This document shows, piece after piece, positions 11,701 to 21,360 of a DNA stretch of 64,000 bases. The first letter of the stretch is position 1; every line of letters begins with the position of its first letter. Made by a program: the position numbers and the translations under genes. The notes under the pieces were generated by a model. It worked only from the letters and a program-made list of their open reading frames with translations. It was not told the DNA's origin and ran no database searches. Source of the DNA: Gavia stellata. Its lineage: Eukaryota > Chordata > Aves > Gaviiformes > Gaviidae. The stretch is from positions 310,001 through 374,000 of the forward strand of contig NC_082637.1 in the NCBI RefSeq assembly GCF_030936135.1. Reading direction: 5' to 3'.

Positions 11701-14127
11701 GCTTTAGGCGCCATACCCTTTGCCTTCTTCCTGCCCCCTCTTTTCACACTAGCTTCTCGGCGCTGCGTTAACACAGAGCTTGGTGCTGGTGTGCTCATCT
11801 GCGCATGAAGCGCTGGAAAAGAAAAGAATGGAGCGACCAAGCAACTTGAAAGGAATCCAGACACTAAAATCTGCTTAATGCTCGCGCAGTTTATGCCCAG
11901 CCGCAGATTAATTCATAAAAAATACAATCTGTGAGTGACAATCCGTAACCAAGAGCAGAGCCTTACTTCACTGAATGACCAGTGCACAAGATGCACTTCT
12001 GCTGCTTTTCTGGACGATCCACAAACTAGAGGAAGCTGATACGCTACTGTAAAACAGAATTTGAATATATGGAGTGCTTTTACAGGTTTTGTCTTACTTA
12101 CATCTTTCCAACTGCTATTGTCATCTGTCTCCCAGGTGTTCCTGGCATACCAGGGAAGCCCTCCTTTTACAAAGTGGGCACTTTTATTTTCATTCCCTTC
12201 CAGCAGCCGTAGCAAATATTTTGAGATTTCTTCCCACTGCAGATAGTCTTCCAGCTGCTTGGTATTTTCAGGTAATGCTGAAAGCGGGGTCTTGTTTTCT
12301 TCTTCATAAACATAAGGAAAGTCTCCAGTGCTCTTTTTCCCCATTAAATGTCCTGTAACAAGAATGACGGTAGCATGAAGTTAACCAAAACAGGTAGAGA
12401 TTTGAGTGCTTGAACAGCAGCTGGAAGATGTTACTGACTGGTAGTATGGAGGGAAGGGGTTAGCTGATGTCAAAATTGAAGCACCACCGGGACTGGAGAT
12501 TTTGTCACAGTGTCACACACAATTAATTTCCCCTGTCTCTTATGCCACGTTGTCAGAGAAAACGTTGCTGAGTAGGGGGCAGAGATTACCAAGCGTTTTG
12601 CCTGGAGCTAGGGACAGGCGCTGGGTAAGATTTGCTGGAATAAGAAGCGGATGGAGGAGCTGCAGGTTTTAGACTCTCCCTGCCTTGAGGCGGGACCGAT
12701 GCCGTGTAAGCCCTTGCGCCGGGGCCTTTCTAGGAGCTAAGCTGGATGCGCTTCTGATACACCACGCTTTACTGTCATTGAAATGAAATCGCAGCTGGCT
12801 TTAGGCTGCAAAGGAGGCTAGTGGGAAGGGGAGACAGCACCGGAGGAGCCTCCTCCAGGCTGAGCGCCCCAGGGCCCCCCTGGGACAAGGGCTCCCCAAG
12901 GTGTTGGCTGCACCTTGGGGTGCTGGGAAGCCCGCGGGTCCCGCCCGGCCGCCTTCGGGCTCGGGTCTGGGCTCCCGCACCGACGAAGAACGATAGCGGC
13001 AGGAAACGCAACCGCCAAGCCAACCTGTCAAAGGCAGCGGGGAAGGCTGCGCACCCCGCACGCTCCGCCCCGCACGGGTGCGGGGGCCGGGGCGAGGCCG
13101 AAGGCTGCCCGGGGCGGAGGCTGCTTCCGCAGCGGCGCTGCTCCGCACCCGGTGCTCGGGGGCGGGAGACCGCCGGCCGCGGGCTGCCTGCGGCGGCCGG
13201 CCCGCTCTCGCACAGGGCGCAGTGCTCGGCCGGAGCTGGCGGGTACCGGGTGGCGTCCGTCGGAGACGCGCTCGCACCGCGCCGTCGGCTCCGGGGCGCA
13301 CGGCGCCGGCAGGAGAAGACCGGCCCGGGAGGGGCGGGGGGACACACACGAGCCGGGCTGCTTCCCGCGCCGCCACGGCCGGGACACCGGCCCCGGGGCC
13401 GCCCGCCGCGCGTGGAGCCGGGCGGGAGCGGCGGGGCGCCCAGCTGCGGGAGGCGGCCGGCGCCGGGCGCGGCTCCGCACGCCCCGCTCCTGCGGGCGCT
13501 GTCCGGGGCGGCGCGGCGCGGCCCCGCGCCGTGCCGTGCCGAGGGGGCCGGCGCCGGTGCGAGCCGGAGACCGCCGGCGGGCTGGCGCGGTAGCGGCCGC
13601 TCCCCCTCCCGCGCCGCTGCGCTCGCCGCGGCCCTCCGACCCGTCCCGGCACGGGGCCCCGCCGGCAGCAGCCCGCCGCGGCGACGGCAGGGACAGCGCA
13701 GCCGGCCCGGAGGGACGCCGGGCTGTCGCAACCTGCCCTCCCGGCCGAGGCCGCCGAGCCGCTGCGGCGGCGTGCCGCTGCCCCCGGAGGCACGGAGAGC
13801 CGCCGCGGGCGCGGCGGAGCGCCGTCGGGGCGGCGCGGCGCGGCGCCGGGCGGGGCGAGGCGCGGCCGGGGGCCGGGCGGAGAGAGGGCCGGGCCGGGCC
13901 GGCGGCGGCGCGGCCAGCCGGGATGGGAGAGGGCGGGCGGGCGGGCTGCCGGGCAGCGGCGGGCGGGCCGGAGACTTACCCACAGCCCAGTGGCTGCCGC
14001 GGGGGTAGATCTTGGTGAGCGCGGGGGAGCCGCCGGGCTGCAGGGGGGCCGCGCCGCCCTGCGCCGCCAGCAGCGCCAGCACCAGCAGCGGCAGAGCGCC
14101 GGGCCGCCGCGGGCCGCCGCCGCCCAT
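8743..14127 (-). CDS. GRP: Pre-pro-gastrin-releasing peptide, complete coding region in three exons
   Basis: The gene encodes the precursor of gastrin-releasing peptide, a secreted bombesin-family neuropeptide that acts on the GRP receptor. Coding exons are 13980-14127, 12102-12352 and 8743-8796, joined by GT-AG introns in matching phase to give 150 residues. Residues 1-26 form a signal peptide with a Leu/Ala-rich core. Residues 27-53 are the 27-residue hormone, starting APLQPGG and ending GSHWAVGHLM. Next come Gly54 (amide donor) and the Lys55-Lys56 cleavage site, then an acidic pro-peptide ending STKESTPS. The hormone agrees with chicken GRP as I remember it. The ATG at 14127 is the first in frame with the signal peptide and lies about 130 bases below the expected TATA-directed start. 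The first exon is extremely GC-rich, so long open frames in the other frames there are meaningless. Identification is secure; only the minor splice forms are uncertain. Confidence 0.96.
9498..9521. repeat. AT-only perfect inverted repeat in GRP intron 2
   Basis: The arms AATTTAAAATT and AATTTTAAATT (11 bp) are separated by only two bases, within a locally AT-only stretch. Confidence 0.8.
11142..11166. repeat. Short inverted repeat in GRP intron 2
   Basis: The arms ATGGGAAGA and TCTTCCCAT are perfect over 9 bp with a 7-base loop. Confidence 0.75.
12102..12352 (-). CDS. GRP: GRP coding exon 2
   Basis: The acceptor is TTGTTACAG, with the exon beginning at 12352. The exon completes the split Gly codon and continues HLMGKKSTGDFPYVYEEE, giving the end of the hormone, the amidation and dibasic site, and most of the pro-peptide. 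It ends ...SSWKD at a donor reading GTAAGTAAGA, in which two GT donors lie 4 bases apart. The length is 251 bases (2 + 83 codons), leaving phase 0 for exon 3. Confidence 0.95.
12353..13979 (-). other. GRP: GRP intron 1
   Basis: This 1,627-base intron runs from GTAAGTC to TTACAG. Its first kilobase lies in the CpG island; the remainder is ordinary sequence. No repeat or further exon was recognised. Confidence 0.9.
13980..14127 (-). CDS. GRP: GRP coding exon 1
   Basis: This exon carries the signal peptide and the first 23 residues of the mature hormone. It ends after the first base of the Gly24 codon at a consensus donor (GTAAGTC, starting at 13979). The His-Leu-Met C-terminus needed for receptor binding is therefore on the next exon. 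Confidence 0.95.
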
Positions 14128-14256
14128 CGTGCCGGTGCCGGTTCCGCCGCTGCCGCTGCCGGTGCCGCCGCCTCCGGTGTCGCTGCTGCCGCCGCCGCCG
14201 AGCCGCCCTCCGCTGCGGGCCGGCTCCGGCTCCGGCTCCGGCTCCGTCTGGGCGAA
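14128..14256 (-). other. GRP: GRP 5' untranslated region (inferred)
   Basis: This is the sequence between the TATA-directed start, placed about 30 bases downstream of the TATA box, and the initiating ATG. It is almost pure G and C with repeated GGCTCCGGC-like units. The exact transcription start cannot be read from sequence alone. Confidence 0.6.
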
Positions 14257-14283
14257 GCGCTGCCGCCGCCGCCGCCGCCCCCC

Positions 14284-14290
14284 ATTTATA
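14284..14290 (-). promoter_or_regulatory. GRP: TATA box of GRP
   Basis: TATAAAT on the minus strand is the only AT run in roughly 1.5 kb of CpG island. It lies 157 bases upstream of the GRP start codon, the spacing expected for a TATA-driven neuropeptide promoter. Confidence 0.85.
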
Positions 14291-15120
14291 CGGAGCCGGG
14301 ACCGGGCGCGAGCAGAGCTCCCGCGCCTGACGCCTCCTCACGGGGCCGGGGCTGCGGCCGCCCCCGGCCCCCCGTACCTCTGTCCTGCCTCCGCCGGGGG
14401 CGGGGGCCGCTGCCGGCAGCCCCGGCCCCCCCGCCCTCCTCCCGCCCCGGCAGGCTCCCCGCGGGGGGAGGCGAGGGGCTGCCGACCCCGAGGCTCAGCG
14501 CTCCGCGGCCGCCGGCTGCGCCCCCCAACCGCCGCCGCGGGAGCCCCGGGGCCGGCACCCGCTCGACGGGCGTTCCCGCCGCTGCCCGCCCCGCTCCCGC
14601 TCGGCCCGTCCCGGCCCCCCCCCGCGCAGCGGGCTGGCCGCGGCCCCGTCTGCGCTGAGCGTGCTTGCGCCGGCTCCCGTGTCTGCCGGTCGCTGAGCCC
14701 GGCCGCAGGCAGCCGGTCCCTGGGCGCTCTCGGACTCCCGGAGAGACCGGCCGACATTTCCCTGGGGGTTGTTTTCCCCATTGCATTGGACAACCAGCAA
14801 CTTCTCAGAAGTTTGGCTTTCCCCTCGCCTCCCCTCGTCTTACGTGGTTGGGTGCTCTGGGGTGGCCCGGGCGGCGGTGCGGGGCCTCGAGCGTGTGGGA
14901 TGGGTGGTGCTGGTGGTGCCCAGCGAGACCCGTCAGCCCATTCTCCTCGCCCGGGCCCCTTGTGCGGGGTCGGCGGCAGCGGCGGGCACCGCACAGGCGC
15001 TGAGGGAGAGGGGTGGCCCTGCTGCGGGAGCCGGCGGTTCGAGAGGAGACGCAAGGGGCTTTGGCAAGGGCAGAGGAGACGGGTGAGGGAATGCCGGCGA
15101 CCCTCTGCCGTGCGGGACTG

Positions 15121-18100
15121 CGCGTGCATGGGTTAAGCTTTACTCGGTACCAAGGGTGTCCCACTGTTGCCACAGACTGCTGGACCAGGGAGCCAGGGTG
15201 ACTCAGGTACGCTCCTGCTACAGGAACTATTTTTAGGAAGAAGTTGTTTCTGTTAAAATGACTCCATCTTCTTTACAGAAAGCAAGAAGTCGTTCACAGA
15301 AGTGGTTTGCTGCTCTAGGCTAAAATGACCGAACAGGTTGAAAAATCTTTGCAAGAGCTTACGGGAAAAAAATGCTCCAGCATTATTTAAGCGGGAGGAA
15401 TGGCCATAAAATGACCAAACTCAAAGGACAACATCACTTGAAGCTCATTGAAATAGAAGATCTTGTGCAAAGAGTTTCTTTTACTTTCCAGAATCACGTA
15501 ACTTTCCTGTCACAGGTGACAGTACGTGCCTCAGAGACTGCCAGGACTTTCTTCTTTCCTTGCACAGACACCCTGTCAACTTCCCAGCACTCTAAGGCAC
15601 CGGAACCGGCCAACTTTGTAACAGGTAATGGATGGAAGGATTCCCATCCTGAAGAGGCAGTGCAGAGGAAAGGATGGATGAATCACTGAAGGAGACAATA
15701 TACGACTGTAAGGGCCGTGAAGAAGTGGAATGCTTAAACGCATACTCAACTTCAGGCATGTAAGTAGTTTCCCTGAAGTCAAGGTGGATGAGGAGTAGAG
15801 GGACACCAAGTCCTGATGTGCTGTTTGTCCCAGAGGAGAACAAGAGAGACAGGGATGAAGTCATGTGGAATCGGTGCAGTTCATGTGACGATTTCCTGTC
15901 TAGAGAACTATGTCGGGAAGCAGGACACACAGTTAACAGAGCTGACTGTAAGGAACTTGCCAGATCCTCCAGCTAACCCTGCACGACTGGAACTGAACTA
16001 TACCCAGTGGAAACTACCAGGGACGTGAATTAACATAATTACTGGGCAAACTATCTAGTACAATCACTTTTGAAGTCAATTGTGTATCCGACTGTATGAG
16101 CTAAATTGTTCCCTTGTTTAGTCTTAGTTTATTGCATCTTCTTTTACTGATTAATGTGATTCATTCTTTTATTTTGGTTATTAATTATGCATTCTTGTTT
16201 AATTTACAATAGTATTCTCATGCCTCAATCACGACTTTCACTGTGCAGCCTGCAGTACAGCTACAGACAACACGTGCTCTGTGCTGAGTGACAGCTGATC
16301 AAATACAATATTGCCATCCGTGGGAAATGCTCATTCTTCATCGCAATTCAAGACAGAAAATTGAAAATTCAGGAAACTGGCCGTTTTCAGGAAAAAAAAA
16401 AGCCCCAAAGCAAAATATTTGGCTTTCCTAAGCTACAGCAGCTGTACTGGAAGCCCTCTGACTGTCCTTGCCTCCCCAGGCTGTCGTGCTGGATCTCCCC
16501 TTGCGCGGGGGCCTCGGCCCCAGGCTGCAGCCACCAGCCCTCCCTGTGGCCTCCGGGCCCTTGGTGCACAGCACAGCGCAGCACCGCACAGCGCAGCGCC
16601 GCACGCCCTGCACATGGCGCGGCTCCTGTTGCCCCCTGTTTCAGCCCTGGTCGCTCCGGAAGCCACCGGCACGGGTTCCCTCGGACCCTGCTCCACCAGA
16701 CAGCTGAGCCGAGGGGAAGCCTTCAGCAGGTCATCTCCCTGAAAATACCCCGTTTGCACAAATTAGGAAGTCAGATGTTTCCTCGTACTGCGTTTGGCAC
16801 AGTGCTTTTGTCACTTTTGGCTGTTTCTGGTGGTTTTGCTCCTGTTGCTTTATGTAGGGCTTGTTGAGGATTAACAACATAAAGCAATATTGGAACCTTC
16901 TGGTCAAGAAGTCATGTGTAGCTGCGTATAACAGTGATGCTGGTAGTAAGCTCTGGCTAGTAATGCCAACCCGTGAATTCTTGCTCAGTTCCTTGTTGCC
17001 CAGTAGTCCTAAGTCTCTTTCACCACAAACACTATGCAAACAAATAAACCTCTCTCATGTTTTGTGTATGTACTACATATTCATACATTTCATGTGTTAA
17101 AGGCTATGCCTTCGCATTAAATCTCATTTTGCACTGCCTGGAGCTACTTTAATTTGAGATTGTTCCTTATACACTCCCATTTTTATACCTTGTATTGTGG
17201 ACTTACTGAAAGTTTAAATTAGTTTGCCCTTTAGGTGATTAAAGTTACAGTGAAAAATACTGATTTAGAGAGTTGATCAAATTTGCGTTTGAATTTTCTT
17301 TTTAATTAGGATTAGCTTTGCGAGTGGGGGGATATTTTTGCCAAGAAAAACACATTTTTAGGGTTTTGTCACAAAACAAATACAAAAATCTGTTTAACTC
17401 CTCCAAACAATCAAACTGGGTTATTTGAAGCAAACCACCAACAAAAACTCAGTTTAAGGATTTTCTGTTTTTCTGGAAAAGGAAAACAATAATTTTCCCA
17501 AACTAAAGCAACTCTACAAGCCTATTTATCTCTTTCAGTTTTACCTTTGCTTTTATATTGATAGCCATCACGAGAGCCTTCCCTCTTCATTGAATATGTT
17601 CAATGGAAGCTTATTTTTACTGTTTTCAAAAGAAACAGAGCCCAGTAACCTTTAATCCCATAATTTGCATGTGTGTCTTGATACATGCATATACAGAACT
17701 GACACCCACAATAACGGACCTGAGCTATTGAGCCCTCAGCAGGCTCCCGAACATGTCCGTAGGGAGTGTTACAGGCAGGCTTCTATTTTTCCAAAGCAGC
17801 CTAGGCTGCACGACTTAGGCTTTCCCCAAAATACATTGCAGTATTTGTAATATGTGCTGGACACATCACAGTCTCTGCTTTACTTATCTGCAAGGCATAG
17901 CTGGGGCTTATGTCTTAGCCTGCTGAAATGCTTTGCGTGGCTTTTGGTATCAAAACGTCTATCAGGACATTCTTAGGAGCTGCCTCATCCTGTGTCAGAA
18001 TGACTGGCAATCAGTTTTGCAACCAAAATTCATCAGAGTCCAAGGGGTTGGGGTAAACTGACCCACTCTTCCCCACCCTGTAGTGGCAGAGCATGTGTGC

Positions 18101-20620
18101 AGTGGGCTGAAGAAAAGGTGATGCTGGAATGGTTGTACCCGAACCGCGATGGAGAGCCTTGGGGCTGGCGGGCGCAGAGCGTGCCGACGGCCGGGAGAGG
18201 CAGGGGCATTGGCCCGGGCCGGGACCAGGACGCTGCTACGGTTGTCATTAGTTAGCACAGACGGTGCCAGCTGCTGCCCGCAGGCGGGAGGGGAACCGTG
18301 GCTGCAGGGTTCCTGCGCCCGGTCCTGCGCACCGTGCTGAGCACTCAGCCGTAGTGCTGAGATGAGGATGCCTTCATCGCAGCGGAGTGCGTGCTTGAGC
18401 AATGCTTCTTGCTCATGGCCTTACGGGAATTAGGCAGATACGTTCATTATATGAACTAACTGAATCTCTCCAATAAATACTCTTGTGGCTCGACACCACC
18501 CCTGCCCCCCTTCAGGCCCTTCGTGGCTTTTGTTGAGCAGGAGAAAATGTGTACTTTGCTTTTTTAATGGGCAGTACATCTGCACTCTTGGCCCGCGGTG
18601 AGTGTGACAGGACCAGGTCTCTGCCCACAGCTTCCCCGGTGAGACCCCTGGGGCCGTCTGGCACCATCCCAACCTGACCACTGGCCCACGGGGGTCCTCT
18701 GCTTGCCGCAGCCGATGGCTCTTGGGAGCAGGTTGAGCTGTGAAGGAAGGAGCCGCTCCTTGATGTATTTATTATGCCATGATCACTGGGAACTGTAGGC
18801 CTTGATGACTTTTCATCAGCAGGGTTATCGTCTGCACACCACGGCTCATGTCCCCTCCGACTCCAGGGATTTACTTGGCCTGGGCTGGCAGTTGCTATTT
18901 TTATTGTGTGCCTTTCCCCGCTAGCACCTTTGGGCTAATGAGGCATGAATTACTGCATTAGGTGCCCTGGCATGTCTTTCGTGGGGGTCACAGCTAGAAC
19001 TGGGCTGCAAGCAGTTCAGCAAAGGGAAACCTGACTGGAAAAAGAACTCAGCACTGAAGCAGAATTACCCCATCCCTAATAAAGAAAACCAAAGCATCTA
19101 TTTAAAACTAAGCCAAACCACTGGAAAGATGCTGAAATATTCCAATACATAAATGTAAAAACTGTCAAGAGCAGCAAATGTGACACAGTGGTGGCTGAGA
19201 GCCCCACCAACAAAGCAGTGAGAAACCAGGTAAACCCAGCAACTGTAACAGATCTCCAGCCAGGATCGAGCAGAGACACGACGCCACCTGCGACCCCCCC
19301 GTGCACGGGACCCCCAGCCCAGCCTCACTCAGAGTACGGCTGTGGACGCGGCACGCACCAGGCAGGGGAGAAGGCACGAGAAGCATTATCACGTTCCCTG
19401 TCCCTTCCCTGGGAACAAATTGCAACTAAAGCAGATCGATGCAAGGTCTCATGCACCTCCGTCAGCAGTGCTCTCATGGTTGAAGAGGCTCACGTAGGAA
19501 AACCTCTGTTAAGGATGCGACTGGTCTGTACTGCATGGAAGGGGTCCCACTTTCTTTGTTTACTTGTTCATAAGGATCCAGGAACAATAAACACATGTTA
19601 TGAACTGCGAGTGACTCATTTGAGACAACCTTTCTTTCTTAAAGAAGAAATCCAATAATGAAAATTTGTGTTTGACCACCAAGAAACAGCTGTCTTAATT
19701 TTAAAATACCTTTCTACTTTTCATATATCCCATAGCAAAGTGAACTACTGTTGTGCTCCATGGCAGGAAAACACTAATGGGTTTTAAATGCTATTACCAC
19801 AATAACACTCTTTAATTTGCTTCCTTTACATTTGAGACAACTATGATTGTTCTATCAGCACGGCAGATTTTATGGAAATAAAAAGGGATAAAAGAAAAAT
19901 GGTGTGCCTTTCATCGTTTTCTTTGTAGTGATCCCGACGTTACAGACAGCTATAATATATGTACAGAACAAACAATGGTTTAAGCATATCACCAATGTAA
20001 TAACAGGGCACGATCGCTAAGGAATACTTTGTAAATGTTGAAGATGCTGAATAGACTAATCTCCAGCACTTCAAAGCGGTAGTCAGGGCAGGCATTCTGC
20101 AAATAACCTGAAAATTGACTCTCTGCAGTAACAGTTCCCTGAAGAACTGAAGACATTTTTCAGAAAAGAGCTCGGCAACTTTACAGAGGCTGAACAATAT
20201 GAAATAATAAACATTTATTTAATAAGGGACAGTTTAAGGTATTTGATACTGTTTGTGCTTCATTTTAGGAAGTCCTAGACGTAGACAGTTGAAGCTTAAC
20301 TAAAGCGATTGCTTATTGCACATTTAGTGTATGTCAGTGTGATGCATCAGCCCTCACATTTTTTATTTTTGTGATCTTTGTGGTGGAGGGGTTCAATATT
20401 TTGAGAATTCAAATGGTAAGCATTTATGTTCCTGAACTCTCAGGAACTGTTGCTGCTGGGACAGAGGCAGTCCCAGCTAAGCCTTCACGGAGAAGACAAA
20501 ATGCTTCAGGTGACACCGCTGCACTCGTGGTCCCGGGGAGCACAGAGCGATGGGGATGCGAACTGCAGGCACAGAGCTTGTGCCCTGCTGCAGGCACCGC
20601 AGGGCAGGGAGAGGTCATCT
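15121..20620. other. Intergenic region upstream of GRP
   Basis: Mostly AT-rich single-copy-looking sequence with two small CpG-rich patches (about 16490-16720 and 18130-18330). No exon or transposon was recognised. Patches at 16080-16210 and 18740-18975 have the dense transcription-factor-motif look of conserved non-coding elements. Confidence 0.5.
16566..16605. repeat. GCACAGCGCA-type tandem repeat
   Basis: Short tandem units of GCACAG, GCGCAG and CCGCAC run for about 40 bases in a locally GC-rich patch. Confidence 0.7.
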
Positions 20621-21360
20621 TCATAGAGCTATAGACTCATTTGCGTTGGAAGGGACCAAACCATGGTGGTGTTGGGTTGGTGGTTGGACTTGATGAGCTT
20701 ACAGGTCTTTTCCAACCATAATGATTCTGTCATTCTGTGACCCTTGAAGGTCATCTGGTGCAACCCCCCTGCAATGAGCGGGGACATCTTCAAGTAGATC
20801 TGGTTGCTCAAAGCCCTGTCCAACCTGGCCGAGAACATATCCAGGGATGGAGCATCCACGGCTTTCTCTGGACAACCTGTTCCAGTGTCTCACCATCCTC
20901 ATCGTAAAGCATTTCTTCCTGATGTTCAATCTAAACCTGCTCTCCTTCAGTTTTAAACCATTGTTGCCCCTTGTCCTGTCACTACAGACCCTGGTAAAGA
21001 GTCTCTCTCCATCCTTTTTGTAAGCCTCCTTTATATACTGAAAGGCCACAAGAAGGTCTCCCTGGAGCCTTCTCTTCTCCAGGCTGAACAACCCCAGTTG
21101 CCTCAGCCTTTCTCCATAGCAGAGGTGTCCCATCCCTCTGACCATTCTCGTGTCCATCCTCTGACCCGCTCGCACAGGTCCACATCTTTGCTGGGCTGGG
21201 GACCCCAGAGCTGGACGCAGTGCTCCAGGGGGGTCTCACCAGAGCGGAGCGGAGGGGGAGATTCACCTCCCTGGACCTGCTGGCCACGCTGCTGGTGATG
21301 CAGCCCAGGGCACAGCTGGTTTTCTGGGCTGCAAGTGCACACAGCCGGCTTGTGTCCGTA
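20621..21360 (-). mobile_element. CR1 LINE fragment, interrupted by a second CR1 tail
   Basis: Read on the minus strand, this shows the CR1 ORF2 C-terminal text (RLRQLGLFSLEKRRLQGDLL, then FRLNIRKKCFTMRMVRHWNR) followed by the 3' UTR and a degraded tail. About 83 bases of a different, oppositely oriented CR1 tail sit inside it at 20658-20740. The 5' boundary, near 21360, is approximate. Confidence 0.9.
20658..20740 (+). mobile_element. Short CR1 3' tail nested in another CR1
   Basis: It reads GGTGTTGGGTTGGTGGTTGG, then a CTTGATGAGCTTACAGGTC stretch, and ends with the CR1 tail repeats ATTCTGTCATTCTGTGA. It breaks the host CR1 text between GGAAGGGACC and CCCTTGAAGGTCATC. Confidence 0.85.

Larger units (their letters stand above)
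8797..12101 (-). other. GRP: GRP intron 2
   Basis: This 3,305-base AT-rich intron contains no recognised coding exon or young repeat. Two short perfect inverted repeats are visible: an AT-only one at 9498-9521 and one at 11142-11166. Confidence 0.85.
12890..15120. promoter_or_regulatory. CpG island covering GRP promoter, exon 1 and part of intron 1
   Basis: The block is very GC-rich and full of CpG. It spans the first intron (12.9-13.98 kb), exon 1, the TATA box and about 0.8 kb upstream. CpG density falls off past about 15.1 kb. The many long open frames on both strands here are products of base composition and were not called as genes. Confidence 0.85.

Noticed and set aside
12801-14285. 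Open frames of 370-490 codons on both strands across the GRP CpG island
   Set aside because: They are Arg/Ala/Gly/Pro-rich products of GC composition, overlap each other on both strands and cross the GRP splice donor. Only the first 49 codons of the 14127 frame are real.
14012-15136. 374-codon plus-strand open frame upstream of GRP
   Set aside because: Pro/Arg/Ala-rich with no domain; it overlaps the GRP 5' end and the TATA box in the CpG island.
20699-21175. 158-codon minus-strand open frame
   Set aside because: It is the decayed CR1 ORF2 end, not a host gene.
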